From Tetrapyrgos nigripes (Eukaryota; Basidiomycota; Agaricomycetes; Agaricales; Campanellaceae), in NCBI GenBank assembly GCA_013368315.1, contig JAACJM010000153.1, positions 1 through 64,000 on the forward strand: 64,000 bases of DNA. The letters run 5' to 3'. Position 1 is the stretch's first letter. Each line of letters opens with the position of its first letter. A program made the position numbers and the translations under genes. The notes beneath the pieces were generated by a model. That model was not told the DNA's origin. It made no database searches and was given only the letters and a program-made list of their open reading frames with translations. This document shows positions 1-10,166 of the stretch, piece by piece.

Positions 1-251
1 GGAACATAATAAATAAAGTAAAAAGAAGAAAAGAGGAGGAAATAGAAGTGTCCCCTTACAGCCATTGTACATGGAAGCAGTCACCAAAAGTCCATAAACC
101 CTGTGGAGAGCCAGTGTGGATGCGCAGGAGAACACATAAAGGAGTGGTTATGGTTCCACACAATCTGTACAGCATGCAGTGCTTCGATTACTGGCTGGAG
201 TTCTTTTTACAATGGTCCAACATTGTAAAAAGGCAAGTGGCTGACATAGTG

Positions 252-768
252 TAGGGCTCCTAGCAGATCGGATGACATTTGGATACGGATCCATCCACTT
301 GGATAACCAGATCATCTGCAGATGGGTGGCTGATATCCTAATGATGTGCAAAAAAATGTTCAGAAGGTATTTTTAGTACATGTAGAGTGTGGTACATGTA
401 AGACTATCAAGTTACTTACTACTGAGACTGATTATTACGACAAGAATGGCTTCGGCCGCTTTGCTGATGTGTCTTCCCATGCAAACGCGAAATTGAGTAA
501 AGGGTTGAGGATGTTTAGCGTGTTGACAAGATCTTTCTGTGGATTTCACTGAGTTTTTACAAATATACAGTACCTCTGGAAAGCCCGAGATTGAACCAAA
601 TTGGGCAAGTACAACACATTCTCACGTACTTCAGCCATCTGACAATCATCTATGGATGGGCAGATGGTATCCGTCAGATGGGTACACCTCCAGAGGCCCA
701 TCCGCCATCTGAATCCAAGGCCTCATCAGTGGATAGGCGCCAGATCATCTGATCTGCTAGAAGCCCTA
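252..768. mobile_element. hAT-type MITE, 517 bp
   Basis: The two ends are imperfect inverted repeats starting TAGGGCTYCTAGCAGATC. The flanking octamers acatagtg (244-251) and atatagag (769-776) match at six of eight positions, fitting an aged 8 bp hAT target duplication. The inside holds degenerate CATCTG/CAGATG repeats and no credible coding frame. The open frames over this region are short and unlike any family I know. Confidence 0.55.
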
Positions 769-1281
769 ATATAGAGTGGCATAATCCAAGTGACTGACTG
801 GGTCCTTTCGCCTTTGTTGAGTCCCTGGTCCGAGCTCCCAAAGGCACAACAAAGGCCTATGCAAGCTGAGCCCTAGACCAAACTAAATCATTACAAAGAG
901 GGGTAGAATGAAGCCCGGTTTCTATTTTGAAAACAGCTCAAGCTGCCTTTGAACTCTGATTTGACTCGTAGCTCGCCTCACCTTAGTGGCTTGGCTCATG
1001 GCACTAGTCTGAGCTGGTCAAGACTCAAGAACTCTGAAAAGTTGACCCTGAGGTCCCTGAGTCCCTGACTCAATCCTGGCAGATGGTGCAAGACACATGT
1101 CGTGCTTCCTAGCCCACTTCCAATCCACTTCTTAGCCCACTTCTCCCAAGGCAGTTGCTAGGTCCACTTCCCTTGACCTCATTTCTGGTGTTACTTACTG
1201 TGATTTTCCCTGAGTTCTTCTTAGGCCTTCATATCTCTCTCTCCTTCACTCAAATGGGATTCTCCAGCTATTGTCTAGCCT
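769..1281. other. Gene-free stretch left of the gypsy remnant
   Basis: No convincing gene is visible. The stretch has several repeats of GAGTCCCTGA and GCCCACTTC type. It may be decayed upstream sequence of the retroelement or older debris. Confidence 0.4.
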
Positions 1282-1317
1282 TTGAGCATCTTGTGTTGTT
1301 CTTCTAGAACAGCGCAT

Positions 1318-1740
1318 CAGTGTATGCAAACCAAGACTCGTCGTCACCTCCCCATTGGAGAGCTTGTCCCTTCTGAGACCCCCACTGAGCCATGGCAGTC
1401 AGTGTCAGTTGACTTCATTGTCGAATTGCCAGAAGCTCATGGGTACAACGCAGTCATGGTTGTCATAGACATGTTTGGCAAGAGAAGTCACTTCCTTCAG
1501 ACTCATACAATGGTTACTGCTGAAGGAGCTGCATGCATCTACTTCAGGGAAGTATGGAAGCACCATGGGATGCCCAGATCAGCACGCTTTGACTGTGGCC
1601 CACAGTTTGTTGCAGACTTCATATGGGAACTCTGTAGGATGGCTGGCATCAAACAGGAACTTTCTACAGCCTACCACCCACAGACAGATGGGCAGACCAA
1701 ACGTGTCAATCAAGAGCTAGAAGGTTACCTGCATCAGGGG
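1318..1740 (+). pseudogene. Ty3/gypsy integrase core, interrupted
   Basis: The frame encodes a retroviral-type integrase core of the Ty3/gypsy class. It has the motifs PWQSVSVDFIVELP (first catalytic Asp in VDFI), the segment RFDCGPQFVADF (usually SDRGPQF, so the second region has changed), and STAYHPQTDGQTKRVNQELE, which includes the usual downstream Glu. The HQC at the start matches the end of the zinc-binding region. No reverse transcriptase, RNase H or protease lies to the left, so the element is 5'-truncated. The frame breaks near 1740, inside the segment that normally runs QELEGYL-R-F, and the expected next residues reappear near 3895. About 2.15 kb of foreign DNA has therefore split it. 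Confidence 0.85.
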
Positions 1741-3895
1741 GTGAGTCGATGCCAGCATCAGGAAAAAGTTTTCGGCTATCTGGCGGCCTGCCAAGATATC
1801 GGTAATTCAGTAGTGCATGGCTTGTGCTCCAGGGATATCATTGCACTCTGTAGCCCCCATAGCACTGTGTAGCAGTGTGTAGCCAGTCTGTAGGCACAAT
1901 ATCCTCATCAATACTTGAAGAGTTTGTTCAGGTATTTGTAGTATTTTGACTGTAAGTATTGTCTTCAGACTGCACTCTAATGCTTCATCAAAGAGAGGTG
2001 AGAGTATGAGACTCTCTTCATGCTGTTAATAATCTTGCTGATTCTGAGGTTTGATTTAGATTGGGGAATGGGCTAAGGCATGAGGCCTTGGGCCCCAACG
2101 AGGCTCCCAAAGGTATTCACAGTTGGCTGCGAGGGTGGGATGGGCTATCACACAAGGAATCAGTTAACGCAGATACATGCTCGTCAAGACAGTATAGTAT
2201 TGATGTAATTGTAAGTTAGATTGTCAATGTATTTGGTATTTTGAGTGTGAATGGGAGTGGTGGGTGGGTGAAAAGAAGGACGAGAGGGTTTAAGGACTCT
2301 AAGAGTTCAGTGCCAGCTCAGATTCAGAGGATCTTCGGACTGTGCTGGCGGTACTGACTGAAGAGAAAGGTACCACATCACATGCGTCTGAAGACCTCTA
2401 TCTGCCACATACTCTTCAAGCACACTTCAGATCAACAACTTGTGTACATGTCATGTCATTGAAAGTTTCATTAGTTTCTAATTGCCTTTGTGCTGCTGTA
2501 CTCTATGGACTTGCACTAGACCAATGCGACACAGTAAGCTCAAGTATGAGTACATACATGTACTTATGGTGAAGACAGCAGGTAGTACATGCATGGGCAA
2601 AAATTCTCAAAGGTCATTCCAAACTCCGCCTAATGCTGCAACTGTACAGTTTTGATTTGTCATCTAGGATACAAAAATCACACCATTTGCCACGTTGTCA
2701 ATGCAGTCACTCTCTTCCCTTCCCAACATGCCCTGGTCCATCAACTTGACCCTCATTGCACTATACTACTGTCTCTGCTGCCATACCTGACCCTTGGAAG
2801 GAAGATATACTGGCAAGGATGAAGAGTAGGAAATTGGTTGGAAATCTGCAGTGAGTGATGACTTGTCTATTATGCCTTCATCTCTTGAGTTCTCCTTCAC
2901 AGTATATTTCTCTCACCCTTCTTTCCTCACTGTTACTGAAGAACATGTCAAAAAGCCAAGGAAAGTGAGTAAATTCTTTCGCTCTGATGTCATTCAGCAT
3001 CCCTTGCTTCTTTTTAAACTTTCAGGTCTCCGAATTTGGGTCCTCTGCCACCACCCATCTCATTGTGCCTTTCATAGGTTAGTTCTCATGCATTATCTCA
3101 GGAACTGCATACTCATATCAATGTTTGACATTTACAGGCCATCACAGTACTGTATTGTCAGCTCGTCTTCTGTATCACTGTGTGCAAACACTTGTAATTC
3201 CTTGGATATACAGAGGAATTACACAAGACTTACACTAGTACACTCAATATGTAAGTCCACTTGACTTACTGAAGTATTACCAAGGACCACTGTGAGACTT
3301 CATGCCTTACAATAGTCATATATAATTGTTCTATTTTTCTTAGTCTCTGGTAATACTTCAGTAAGTCAAGTGGACTTACATATTGAGTGTACCAGTGTAA
3401 GTCTTATGTAATTCCTCTGTATATCCAAGGAATTACAAGTGTTTGCACCCAGTGTATGTTGTTTCTTTTAGATGTGTGTTAATATTTTCTGATCTTTTTC
3501 TATTGACAGACTCTGCACTCGTTCATCAATGGTGGATCAGTGTTGGTTTGTTGTTTTGGTATCTATGCACTGTAGAGGTACAGCATTGTAGTAGAGCACT
3601 CTAATATAATGCCAATATACTGCATTGTCGTTGCTTTCATTTCTGCTTTGTTTTCCTCCAAAGTAAATTTATTGGGACTATCCCCGCCAACCTGCCACTA
3701 AGCAGAGTTTGATTATTTGTCATATCAAGCCTATGTTGGCTAAGTATGGTCCATAGGGTGTATAGTATCTGTTGCACCAGTAGCGTCTCACATATGCTAT
3801 GGACACTTCAGCCTATGCTACCAGTGCTACCACATGCTTGATAAACAGGGGGGTTACTACAAAGTTATGCAAGTTACTGAGTCTACCTAGGTCCC
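1741..3895. mobile_element. Insertion that splits the gypsy integrase
   Basis: Retroelement coding stops near 1740 and resumes near 3895. The inserted DNA has ATCAGGAAAAA near 1758 and TTTTTTCCTGAT near 3905, a weak inverted pair near its edges, but I could not fix exact ends or a target duplication. It contains GTGTAG-type repeats near 1850-1890, no recognisable transposase, and the complete small foldback element at 3176-3454. The frame at 2851-3264 overlaps that element and is probably not a gene. Confidence 0.55.
3176..3454. mobile_element. 279 bp foldback MITE with CACTG ends
   Basis: Two arms of about 109 bp are almost perfect inverted copies around a loop of about 60 bp. The ends read CACTGTGTGCAAACAC (left) and, inverted, CACTGGGTGCAAACAC (right). 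The flanks carry TAT at 3173-3175 and 3455-3457. A 3 bp duplication with CACTG termini is the signature of the CACTA/EnSpm (CMC) superfamily; that assignment is inference. The end motif is shared with the large element at 12210-16083. Confidence 0.85.
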
Positions 3896-4625
3896 CATAG
3901 TAATTTAATTTTTTCCTGATGAGGACGATTGGGATGAGCTACTGCTGAGTTCTCCTACAACAATAAGGTCCATGCATTGACTCAGCAAACTCTCTTCATG
4001 ATTGACACTGGTTGAAACCCTCATATGGGTTTTGAGCCTCACATACAGCAGTCCAAAATGGAGAACGTCAATGACTTTGTTGACTGGCTCAAGTCAGGCT
4101 GGACAGAGGCACAAACAGCACTCACAAAGGCCAAGTTAGAGTATGCCCAATACTATAAGCATCACTGTACTCCTGCCCCTGTCTTTACGCCTGGCGATAA
4201 GGTCTGGCTGGATGGCTCTGACATCAATGCAACCTGTCCATCAAAGAAACTCAGTCACTGTTGGCTCAGGCCTTACACTGTTCTTCAAGAAGTCGGCAAG
4301 GGTGCCTACAAGCTGAAACTTCCCCCATCCATGAAACGCCTCCATCCAGTCTTCCTGATCATCAAACTTGACTGCTACACCAATGATCCTATCCCTGGTC
4401 ATAGACCTGACCCACCTCTGAACCCTGAAATCATTGATGGCGAAGAAGAGTTTGAGGTTGAAGAGATTTTGGATAGTTGTCATTATGGATGTTGGAAAAA
4501 GTTGCAGTACCTCGTCTGATGGAAAGGCTATGGACCACAAGAAGACTCATGGGAACGTGCAGAGGATTTGGTACATGCTCCAAAAGTAGTGGCAGACTTC
4601 TATGCAAGGCATCCTGATGCTGTTA
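3896..4625 (+). pseudogene. Ty3/gypsy integrase C-terminus and chromodomain
   Basis: This is the continuation of the split integrase. It reads SYNNKVHALTQQT, then MGFEPH, then the GPY/F-like part (PGDKVWLDGSDI, LRPYTVLQEVGKGAYKLKLP, RLHPVFLI), then EEFEVEEILDS and, after a frame break, a chromodomain (WKGYGPQEDSWERAEDL, FYARHP). An in-frame TGA sits at 4015-4017 where relatives usually have Arg (NPHMGFEP context). A second break near 4500 separates the chromodomain from the rest. The copy is dead. Chromodomain-bearing gypsy elements are normally about 5-6 kb, so most of this one is missing. Confidence 0.88.
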
Positions 4626-4707
4626 AAATGGTGTGAGTGTTGCAAGTTGATCATTCCAAGAACTGGTGTGCTGTGTCGAGGTCACCACAGATCTAGTAGG
4701 GGGATGA

Positions 4708-5089
4708 TGTAAGGGGACAGTTTCCTTTTTCCTTCCCTTCTCCTTTAGGACTTGTTTGTTCTCGTTTCATCTGGACTTCATTGACTTGTTTATCCCTGTT
4801 TCATTGTTTCATCATCCATCATTCTTCATTCATCATTTGATCTTTCATCATTCCACCTTTCTATTACTTCATTTCAACTATATAGTTTTGCAGATCTTTT
4901 CCCAGGCCTTCATACGAGTATATATACCCCTTCCCTGCAGGCGAGTATCCTTGAGTTTTTCTCTTTGGATCTCATCCTGCAGGTGCGTAGTATGTCAGCC
5001 TTGTATCTTCTAGTTCTGATTTATACATCTTCAGATCTCCTCCTGCAGTTGTTGAGTGAGTACCTCACATATCAGGAGTCGCCCTTACA
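4708..5089 (+). repeat. 3' LTR of the gypsy element
   Basis: A purine-rich tract (AGTAGGGGGA, 4695-4704) precedes TGTAAGGG, and the segment closes with the inverted form CCCTTACA at 5089. That gives a 382 bp LTR with TG...CA ends directly downstream of the chromodomain. It is pyrimidine-rich inside. No 5' partner lies in the window, in line with the truncated element. The LTR cuts the hypothetical gene that follows. Confidence 0.72.
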
Positions 5090-5713
5090 TTCACCATATG
5101 TAAATAATTCCCAATAATACTATCTTCATCTTGCTTATCTTCATTGTGAAAATTCTCTTCTACTATTCTGGGTTCACTGGAACCCTCATCAGGGAAAAAG
5201 GAGAACAGAAGTGTATCTGAATCATCAGGGTCTACAATAAGTACATATTAGTTATTGGGGTTCTGTAGAAGAGATACATAAAAAGTTCATACCAGTTGGA
5301 ACAGCTTGTCTAGAGGCATTTGATTCATTTGGAGTGGCAGTTCTAGATTTCTGTTAGGATCTTGAGACATATACATATGATAAGCTACTTACTGTCTCTT
5401 AGGTTCTATAAGAATAGCAAGGTGCGTAGTAGACAAATGGTCATGTAATGAATCTTGTAATTTCTAAGTTACTCTCAAAATTTGAGTATACTCCTGTAGT
5501 TCCAGGTCTCTTGAAATTGGCTAGCACTATAATGAAATGATGAAGTTATTTGACTGTCTAAAAAGATCATAACTTACTTTGAATAGGTGGATTTGTAGAA
5601 TTACTTCTAGATACTGATGAATTGCCTGGCTTTCTGCCTGATCCTTCTCTATAACCACCTGCATTGTGTCCAGGCTGGTTTTTGGTACCCTGAGGCTGAC
5701 CTGATTGACTCAT
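5090..5713 (-). CDS. Hypothetical spliced gene cut by the LTR
   Basis: I do not recognise the family. The first exon (5713-5578, start MSQSGQPQGTKNQPG) is hydrophilic, rich in Gly, Ser and Gln, and ends at a good GTAAGT donor. A second exon (5526-5473) continues the frame. Further exons around 5393-5405, 5354-5300 and 5234-5090 have usable splice sites, but their joining frame is uncertain. One choice gives an acidic stretch (DPDDSDTLLFSFFPDEG). The last exon runs into the LTR end, so the original 3' end was lost or replaced. It could equally be a fragment of an older mobile element. Confidence 0.35.
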
Positions 5714-6324
5714 TCTCAGGTGCTTATGGAATCACCAAAGGCACAGTCAAGGTAACATGCTTTTATGTGATTAGTAAAAAGCACGAGTAACCATAACGTA
5801 GAGCTCGATGAGGCAGTCAAAAATGTCCCAAGGATCATGTAAATCGGCGGAGAAATGGCCGAGATATGAATGAAGTCTGCTTTGTGGCTTTGCGCAAAGT
5901 CTAATCCCACCAAGAGTAATCACTATCACATGGTGTTACCCCTTTTCGGAGTCCAAGGTAAGCATGATTACGGCTTAAACCTTTTTCGGAGCCCTGTGTA
6001 ATCAGTATGACATACTTAAACCATATGGGGATAACCAACGCCTCCAGGCATGAGCCGAGAGTCTGCCATACTGTAGGTTCTGGTTTTTGTTTTATCGAGA
6101 TTTTTGGTTCCCAACCTTGAAAAGATTGATAGATACCGTAGTAACGAGGTATGTTACAGTATACGATGACTGAACAATGCCGGGTATGCCGGGACGTGAT
6201 GACAAAGCGCCGGGCGGTCATCACGTCCCAAACAATAGCCGGACACGAAGTGGCGGCTCAGCATGCATACAACCTGGTTGTTTCAAACTACGTCATTACA
6301 TAAGACACGTGGAGGACTAAGTCA
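5714..6324. other. Intergenic, no gene seen
   Basis: Short frames on the minus strand are not supported by family resemblance or splice logic. The stretch holds two near-repeats of a CTTTTTCGGAGCC/CCTTTTCGGAGTCC type near 5940-5990. Nothing else stands out. Confidence 0.4.
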
Positions 6325-7155
6325 CTAAATCCCAACAATAGGTTTGAAAGCTTCGTAGCAGCTGAGGATTGCCTTTCTGTTATCAAGAGGCTTCATTCCG
6401 TCGCTGTATCTTCGACAGGGAGGGTAACAATATGTCACAAGTGTGACCGCCTGTGGATATGTACCATAACACACGTGGTCTACAAGATCCGCTGTAACGT
6501 GGATCTTGTAGAACGTCGGTGACGTGCCGATCATGGTGATTCCAGGCATGACCTAGAGAGTGAAAGCTAAGTCAAGGAGCGCGAGAGGGAAGAATGAAAG
6601 GACCTTTTCAGCAAGGGGCTCTAAGCCATTGGTCTCCCTATTCTTGTTGTTCTCGGCAAACGCAGCTATAGCTTCGGCGACAAGTTGGGCTTCAGCAATG
6701 ACATTTTCCCCGTCCTCGACCCGTTTGTCCTCCTGCACAAGGAGAATAATGTCATTATTGCTTCGGTCCACAATGCAGACATCGGTTTTAGCCTGTCTAA
6801 GCTCCCCACAAATTTGGAGAACTAGATCCTTGCGAGTGCGAGCCACTCGCTCGCGGCGAACGTAGCCCATCGTCCTGAACAGTTGCACAGCAAAGTCGTC
6901 GACAGCACATTCACCAGAGCGGTGAGCCATCGCAAGATCCAATAGCGTAATGAGCTCTGCGTTCTCGTCCCGATGCATGGCAGGAGCATCAATGGTTTGG
7001 ATTAGCTCTGCGTCGACGTTGGGTTCCGGCAAAGCTTGAACACCGAAGAAGGCGAGGGGGTGTTCTCTCTGGAGTTGAATATTGTATGCTTGAAGCTCGT
7101 TCCGAGTCCAGTCGCTGCCGGACTTGGCAGTGCGAATCAAGTCCGCCATTGGCAA
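6325..7155 (-). CDS. PD-(D/E)XK nuclease-like protein, basidiomycete family
   Basis: The spliced product is 259 residues. Exon 1 is 7155-6604 and exon 2 is 6552-6325. The intron (6603-6553, 51 nt) uses GTCCTT as donor and CTCTAG as acceptor, has a TTGAC-type branch site, and removes an in-frame TAG. The protein starts MPMADLIRTAKSGSDW and matches a lineage-specific Agaricomycete family known to me by this opening. Residues around 126-150 (TDVCIVD, then ILLVQEDK) form the D...(E)xK arrangement of PD-(D/E)XK nucleases, followed by a helix with AEAQ. Exon 2 supplies MPGITMIGTSPTFYK and the conserved tail. The function of the family is unknown; the nuclease assignment rests on motif and fold pattern. 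The gene looks intact. Confidence 0.75.
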
Positions 7156-7727
7156 TGGTGATGACAGAACGATGATAAGAGACGGTGAGAACTAATCACT
7201 TGTATATCTATGTAGGCCGCACGTGAGTTCCCACGCCAAGAAGACAAAATCTACGTATATCGTGGTTTAAAGACCACTTTACAAAGGTCTAATTATCGTC
7301 GTAAGTACTACTTATAATTTCGATTATCTTTCATCTCAACGCTCCGTGCGTAGGACTCGCCGTCCTCATCGTCGTGCCTCCGTGGCTAAGCCATTGTGGC
7401 CATCGTCTCGCCTTAGCCTCAGCGGCTCAACGTATACCTTGCCTCCGTGGCTTAGGCGTCGGCCTTTCTGCAAAATCTGATCTGTGAACACTCCTGTTTT
7501 ACCTTATTCTCCTTTGCACAAAAATTTCCAGAATCTTTTCCCCTTACTTGATTAAATTGTTTTGTTTCATTTTTTACCCTTGATACTCGTTTTTCTCCAC
7601 TATGTCTAAGACTTGATCTTGCCGTTAACAACTTACCATGTACTTATAGGCCCGAGAGACTTGTTTTCCCCATCTCATTCTTTCTTTCCCTATTCGTCAC
7701 TCACTAGTATCCTCGCAGTATTACTCA
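7156..7727. other. Intergenic with one copy of a direct repeat
   Basis: Positions 7284-7346 hold GGTCTAATTATCGTC, a GTAAGT donor-like site, and CTCCGTGCGTAG followed by GAC. The same arrangement recurs about 1 kb downstream at 8282-8354. The rest is CT-rich (GCCTCCGTGGCT motifs at 7378-7460), with no gene I can support. Confidence 0.5.
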
Positions 7728-8299
7728 GTGATTTTTGCGTTAGATATTCATACATCACTTCGTTCATCTCCCAAGAGTGCAATTGATAATTCCGCGAATC
7801 CTGATACTGAGAGTGCCCCTATTACTCAACAAACCGTGGAATCCATTTCAGCCCGAGTTGACGATCTCGCCACCCGAGCTCAGGACCTCGTTGAGGATGC
7901 TCAGACCACAAACACCCTCTCATCCGCGTCGCACCTATCAGCTCCTATCAGTGATGTTGAAGCCCAGTCTACTGGATCGGCTGTCGGATCATCCGTACAA
8001 CCTCCCGCACCTGGTGCCAAGCTCGTTCAAAAATGCATGGGCGAGATCAAGGCATTTGAATCAGGGGTTTCCTCGAAATTCAATGCCATTACCGCTATCT
8101 ACCGACGTATCGTCCAAGCCATGCCTGGAAAAAGTCAACAGCGCCGCTCTACTTATGAAATTTATTACAACCTACTCGAACAAGCTGACCGAAACCTCAC
8201 CACAGCACAATCCCGTGGTAACTACCTTGTCGAGTCTAGCGGGAAAAAGAAGCGAAGTCGTGAGAATGAGGTTGAAAGTCACGGTCTAATCATCGTCGT
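7728..8299 (+). CDS. Hypothetical protein, helical, possibly a repeat-borne gene
   Basis: The frame runs for about 190 residues before a GTGAGT donor at 8299. It is rich in Ser, Thr, Ala and Gln, has a likely helical segment (SARVDDLATRAQDLVEDA) and ends in a basic patch (GKKKRSREN). The first Met may not be the true start. I do not recognise it. Its 3' exon-intron boundary is a copy of the one at 7284-7346, which hints that it belongs to a repeated unit, perhaps a gag-like or transposon-carried gene. If spliced at 8299 to the acceptor at 8350, the frame continues for about 60 further residues. Confidence 0.35.
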
Positions 8300-8519
8300 G
8301 AGTACATACTCTTATTTCTCTGTTTCTTTCTTATTCAATGCTCCGTGCGTAGGACCTCCATCATCCCCCTCCATGGCTTCAGAGGTTGACGCCTCAGGGC
8401 CACACACCCGTTATGCCTCCACGGCTTCATTGCACGTCTTATATCCGTCTCGTTTTCACTAATCTCATCAATTGCATACTGCCTTGTTACTTCCTCATCC
8501 TCGAACAATTTTCGTATTT

Positions 8520-9017
8520 GAGTCTGCATAATTTCCATATTTCCTGCCAGTAGAGTCCATCACTATCCTAATCGAGACCGTATAGTAAAGAAATAGCAAA
8601 TGACAAAACCTGCCTATAGTTAATATTATGCTAGCTGTCACAATGGCAATCATGACAGGGGTTCTATCCATAGGATACATCAAAAGTATGGCTGGAGTGT
8701 GTTGGCAATGTTAATGGAATTATAAGTGCGTACACTGATTCCTGTGTGGTTTTTCAGGTCTAATATTGACTTAGGATGTGCTGTGGCGGGTACTTACACC
8801 CTTACAATGATTCATTCATTCTTATTATTTGTGTTGTCATTCATTTACCTACAGCCTTATCACATGACTCATAGTTCATCTTGCCATTTTTCATAGGCCT
8901 CCTCATCCTTTTGTGCACTCTCTAGTGTCTTGGTTGAGGAGGCAAGTTATTCATTTTATCTTTGTCTTTTATTGTTACTTACTGTTCCTTTAGATAGTAA
9001 TTACATCAGCAAAACCG
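8520..9017. other. Intergenic, no gene seen
   Basis: AT-rich sequence with no supported gene. Short frames here lack codon bias or resemblance to known proteins. Confidence 0.4.
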
Positions 9018-10166
9018 CAAAGGGTGTAGCAGGGGTGTAGCAGGGGGGTGCTACTAGCTCAAGGGGGACCGAAAATTTTGATTTCGTACACTACGTCGAA
9101 AAATTTTTTAACGGCCCCTGGGACCCAACCGACCGACCGATACCTACTAAATAGGGAAGGTATGCCTATATATGGAAGGTGCAACGTGATACTGACCTTC
9201 CATTTTTGGCTTACCCTTGGCTCGGCGCTGTGAGCCTCGCAGGGAAGCCCTAATCCTAACGCGCTGGGGTGGCCACACGGTATCTAGACATTGGTACTCG
9301 GGTGGCGGGTGTCGGGCCAACTAGTGAGAAGCAGGGGTTTGGGGGGTCATGGGGGGTCGCGGGTAGGGGTCTCAAGGGTACGGGTATGGATTTCAAAACC
9401 CGTGCTGACCCTTACCTGTAAGGCAGACCTGCCGTACCTGCCATCCAAAATTTTGTACCCGTAGTTTACCTCAATATATTCACTACTTTGAGTACGTTCT
9501 GTGTAATTCTTTAGTACATAGTTCAATAATAGTATTTTGCCACCACGACATCCAAATATGGGTAAGTGACACGTCGCTGTTCACACGCCGGAAAGCCTTG
9601 ATCACTGTGGCTGAATGCTTGAACAAAGCAAAACTGATGTATCCCACCTTCAAAAAATAATATTCCATAGCGAGTAGTTGGATTTAGATACATAGTTACA
9701 TTATATATATATACTTGTGAACTGACGGGTTACCCGCCAGGGGTACAAACCCGTACCCTTCTGACGGGTAAGGGTTTTCGCGGGTAGGGGTACCGGTACG
9801 CCCAAAAATACCCAGGGGATATCCCTGCAGTTCACTAGGGCCAACTCATTGGATGTACGCCAAATGGCTCAATCACCTTCCAAGACAGCTCTGGATGACA
9901 AGAACTAAGTCAAGAACTATAAAAGGACCCATAATTACACTGATACAAGCCTGTAAACCATAAAAAATTTCACACTTCCAAAAATTTTTAACGACCTCAA
10001 TGACCCAACCGACCGACCCCCGGAGTGTACCGGTCTGCAATCCCGGGTCCCCCTTGTACTAGCTACACCCGGGTGTAGCGCTACACTTTTCGGCGACACA
10101 GGAACACCCAAGTGTAGCTACTACACCGGCTACACCATTGTGTGGCCTACACCCTGCTACACCTTG
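9018..10166. mobile_element. Decayed hAT-like element with GTGTAG-rich ends
   Basis: The left end (AAGGGTGTAGCAGGGGTGTAG) and the inverted right end (AAGGTGTAGCAGGGTGTAG) form imperfect terminal repeats. Just inside both ends lie inverted copies of CTAGC..AAGGGGGACC and direct copies of GACCCAACCGACCGACC. I could not find a convincing target duplication. A second MITE (9322-9837) is nested inside. Similar GTGTAGYAGG repeats flank the hAT transposase fragment at 11.4 kb, which suggests one family. No transposase remains here. Confidence 0.5.
9322..9837. mobile_element. hAT MITE, 516 bp, 8 bp target duplication
   Basis: Flanking GGGCCAAC occurs at 9314-9321 and 9838-9845 as a perfect 8 bp duplication. 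The ends are TAGTGAGAAGCAGGGG and, inverted, TAGTGAACTGCAGGGA. Subterminal regions are dense in ACGGGTA/TACCCGT motifs on both sides, a common layout for hAT transposase binding. The central part is AT-rich and non-coding. It is nested in the older element at 9018-10166. Confidence 0.85.

Noticed and set aside
6553..6555. Readthrough stop or nonsense mutation in the PD-(D/E)XK gene
   Set aside because: A 51 nt GT-AG intron with branch site removes it and gives the expected family sequence.
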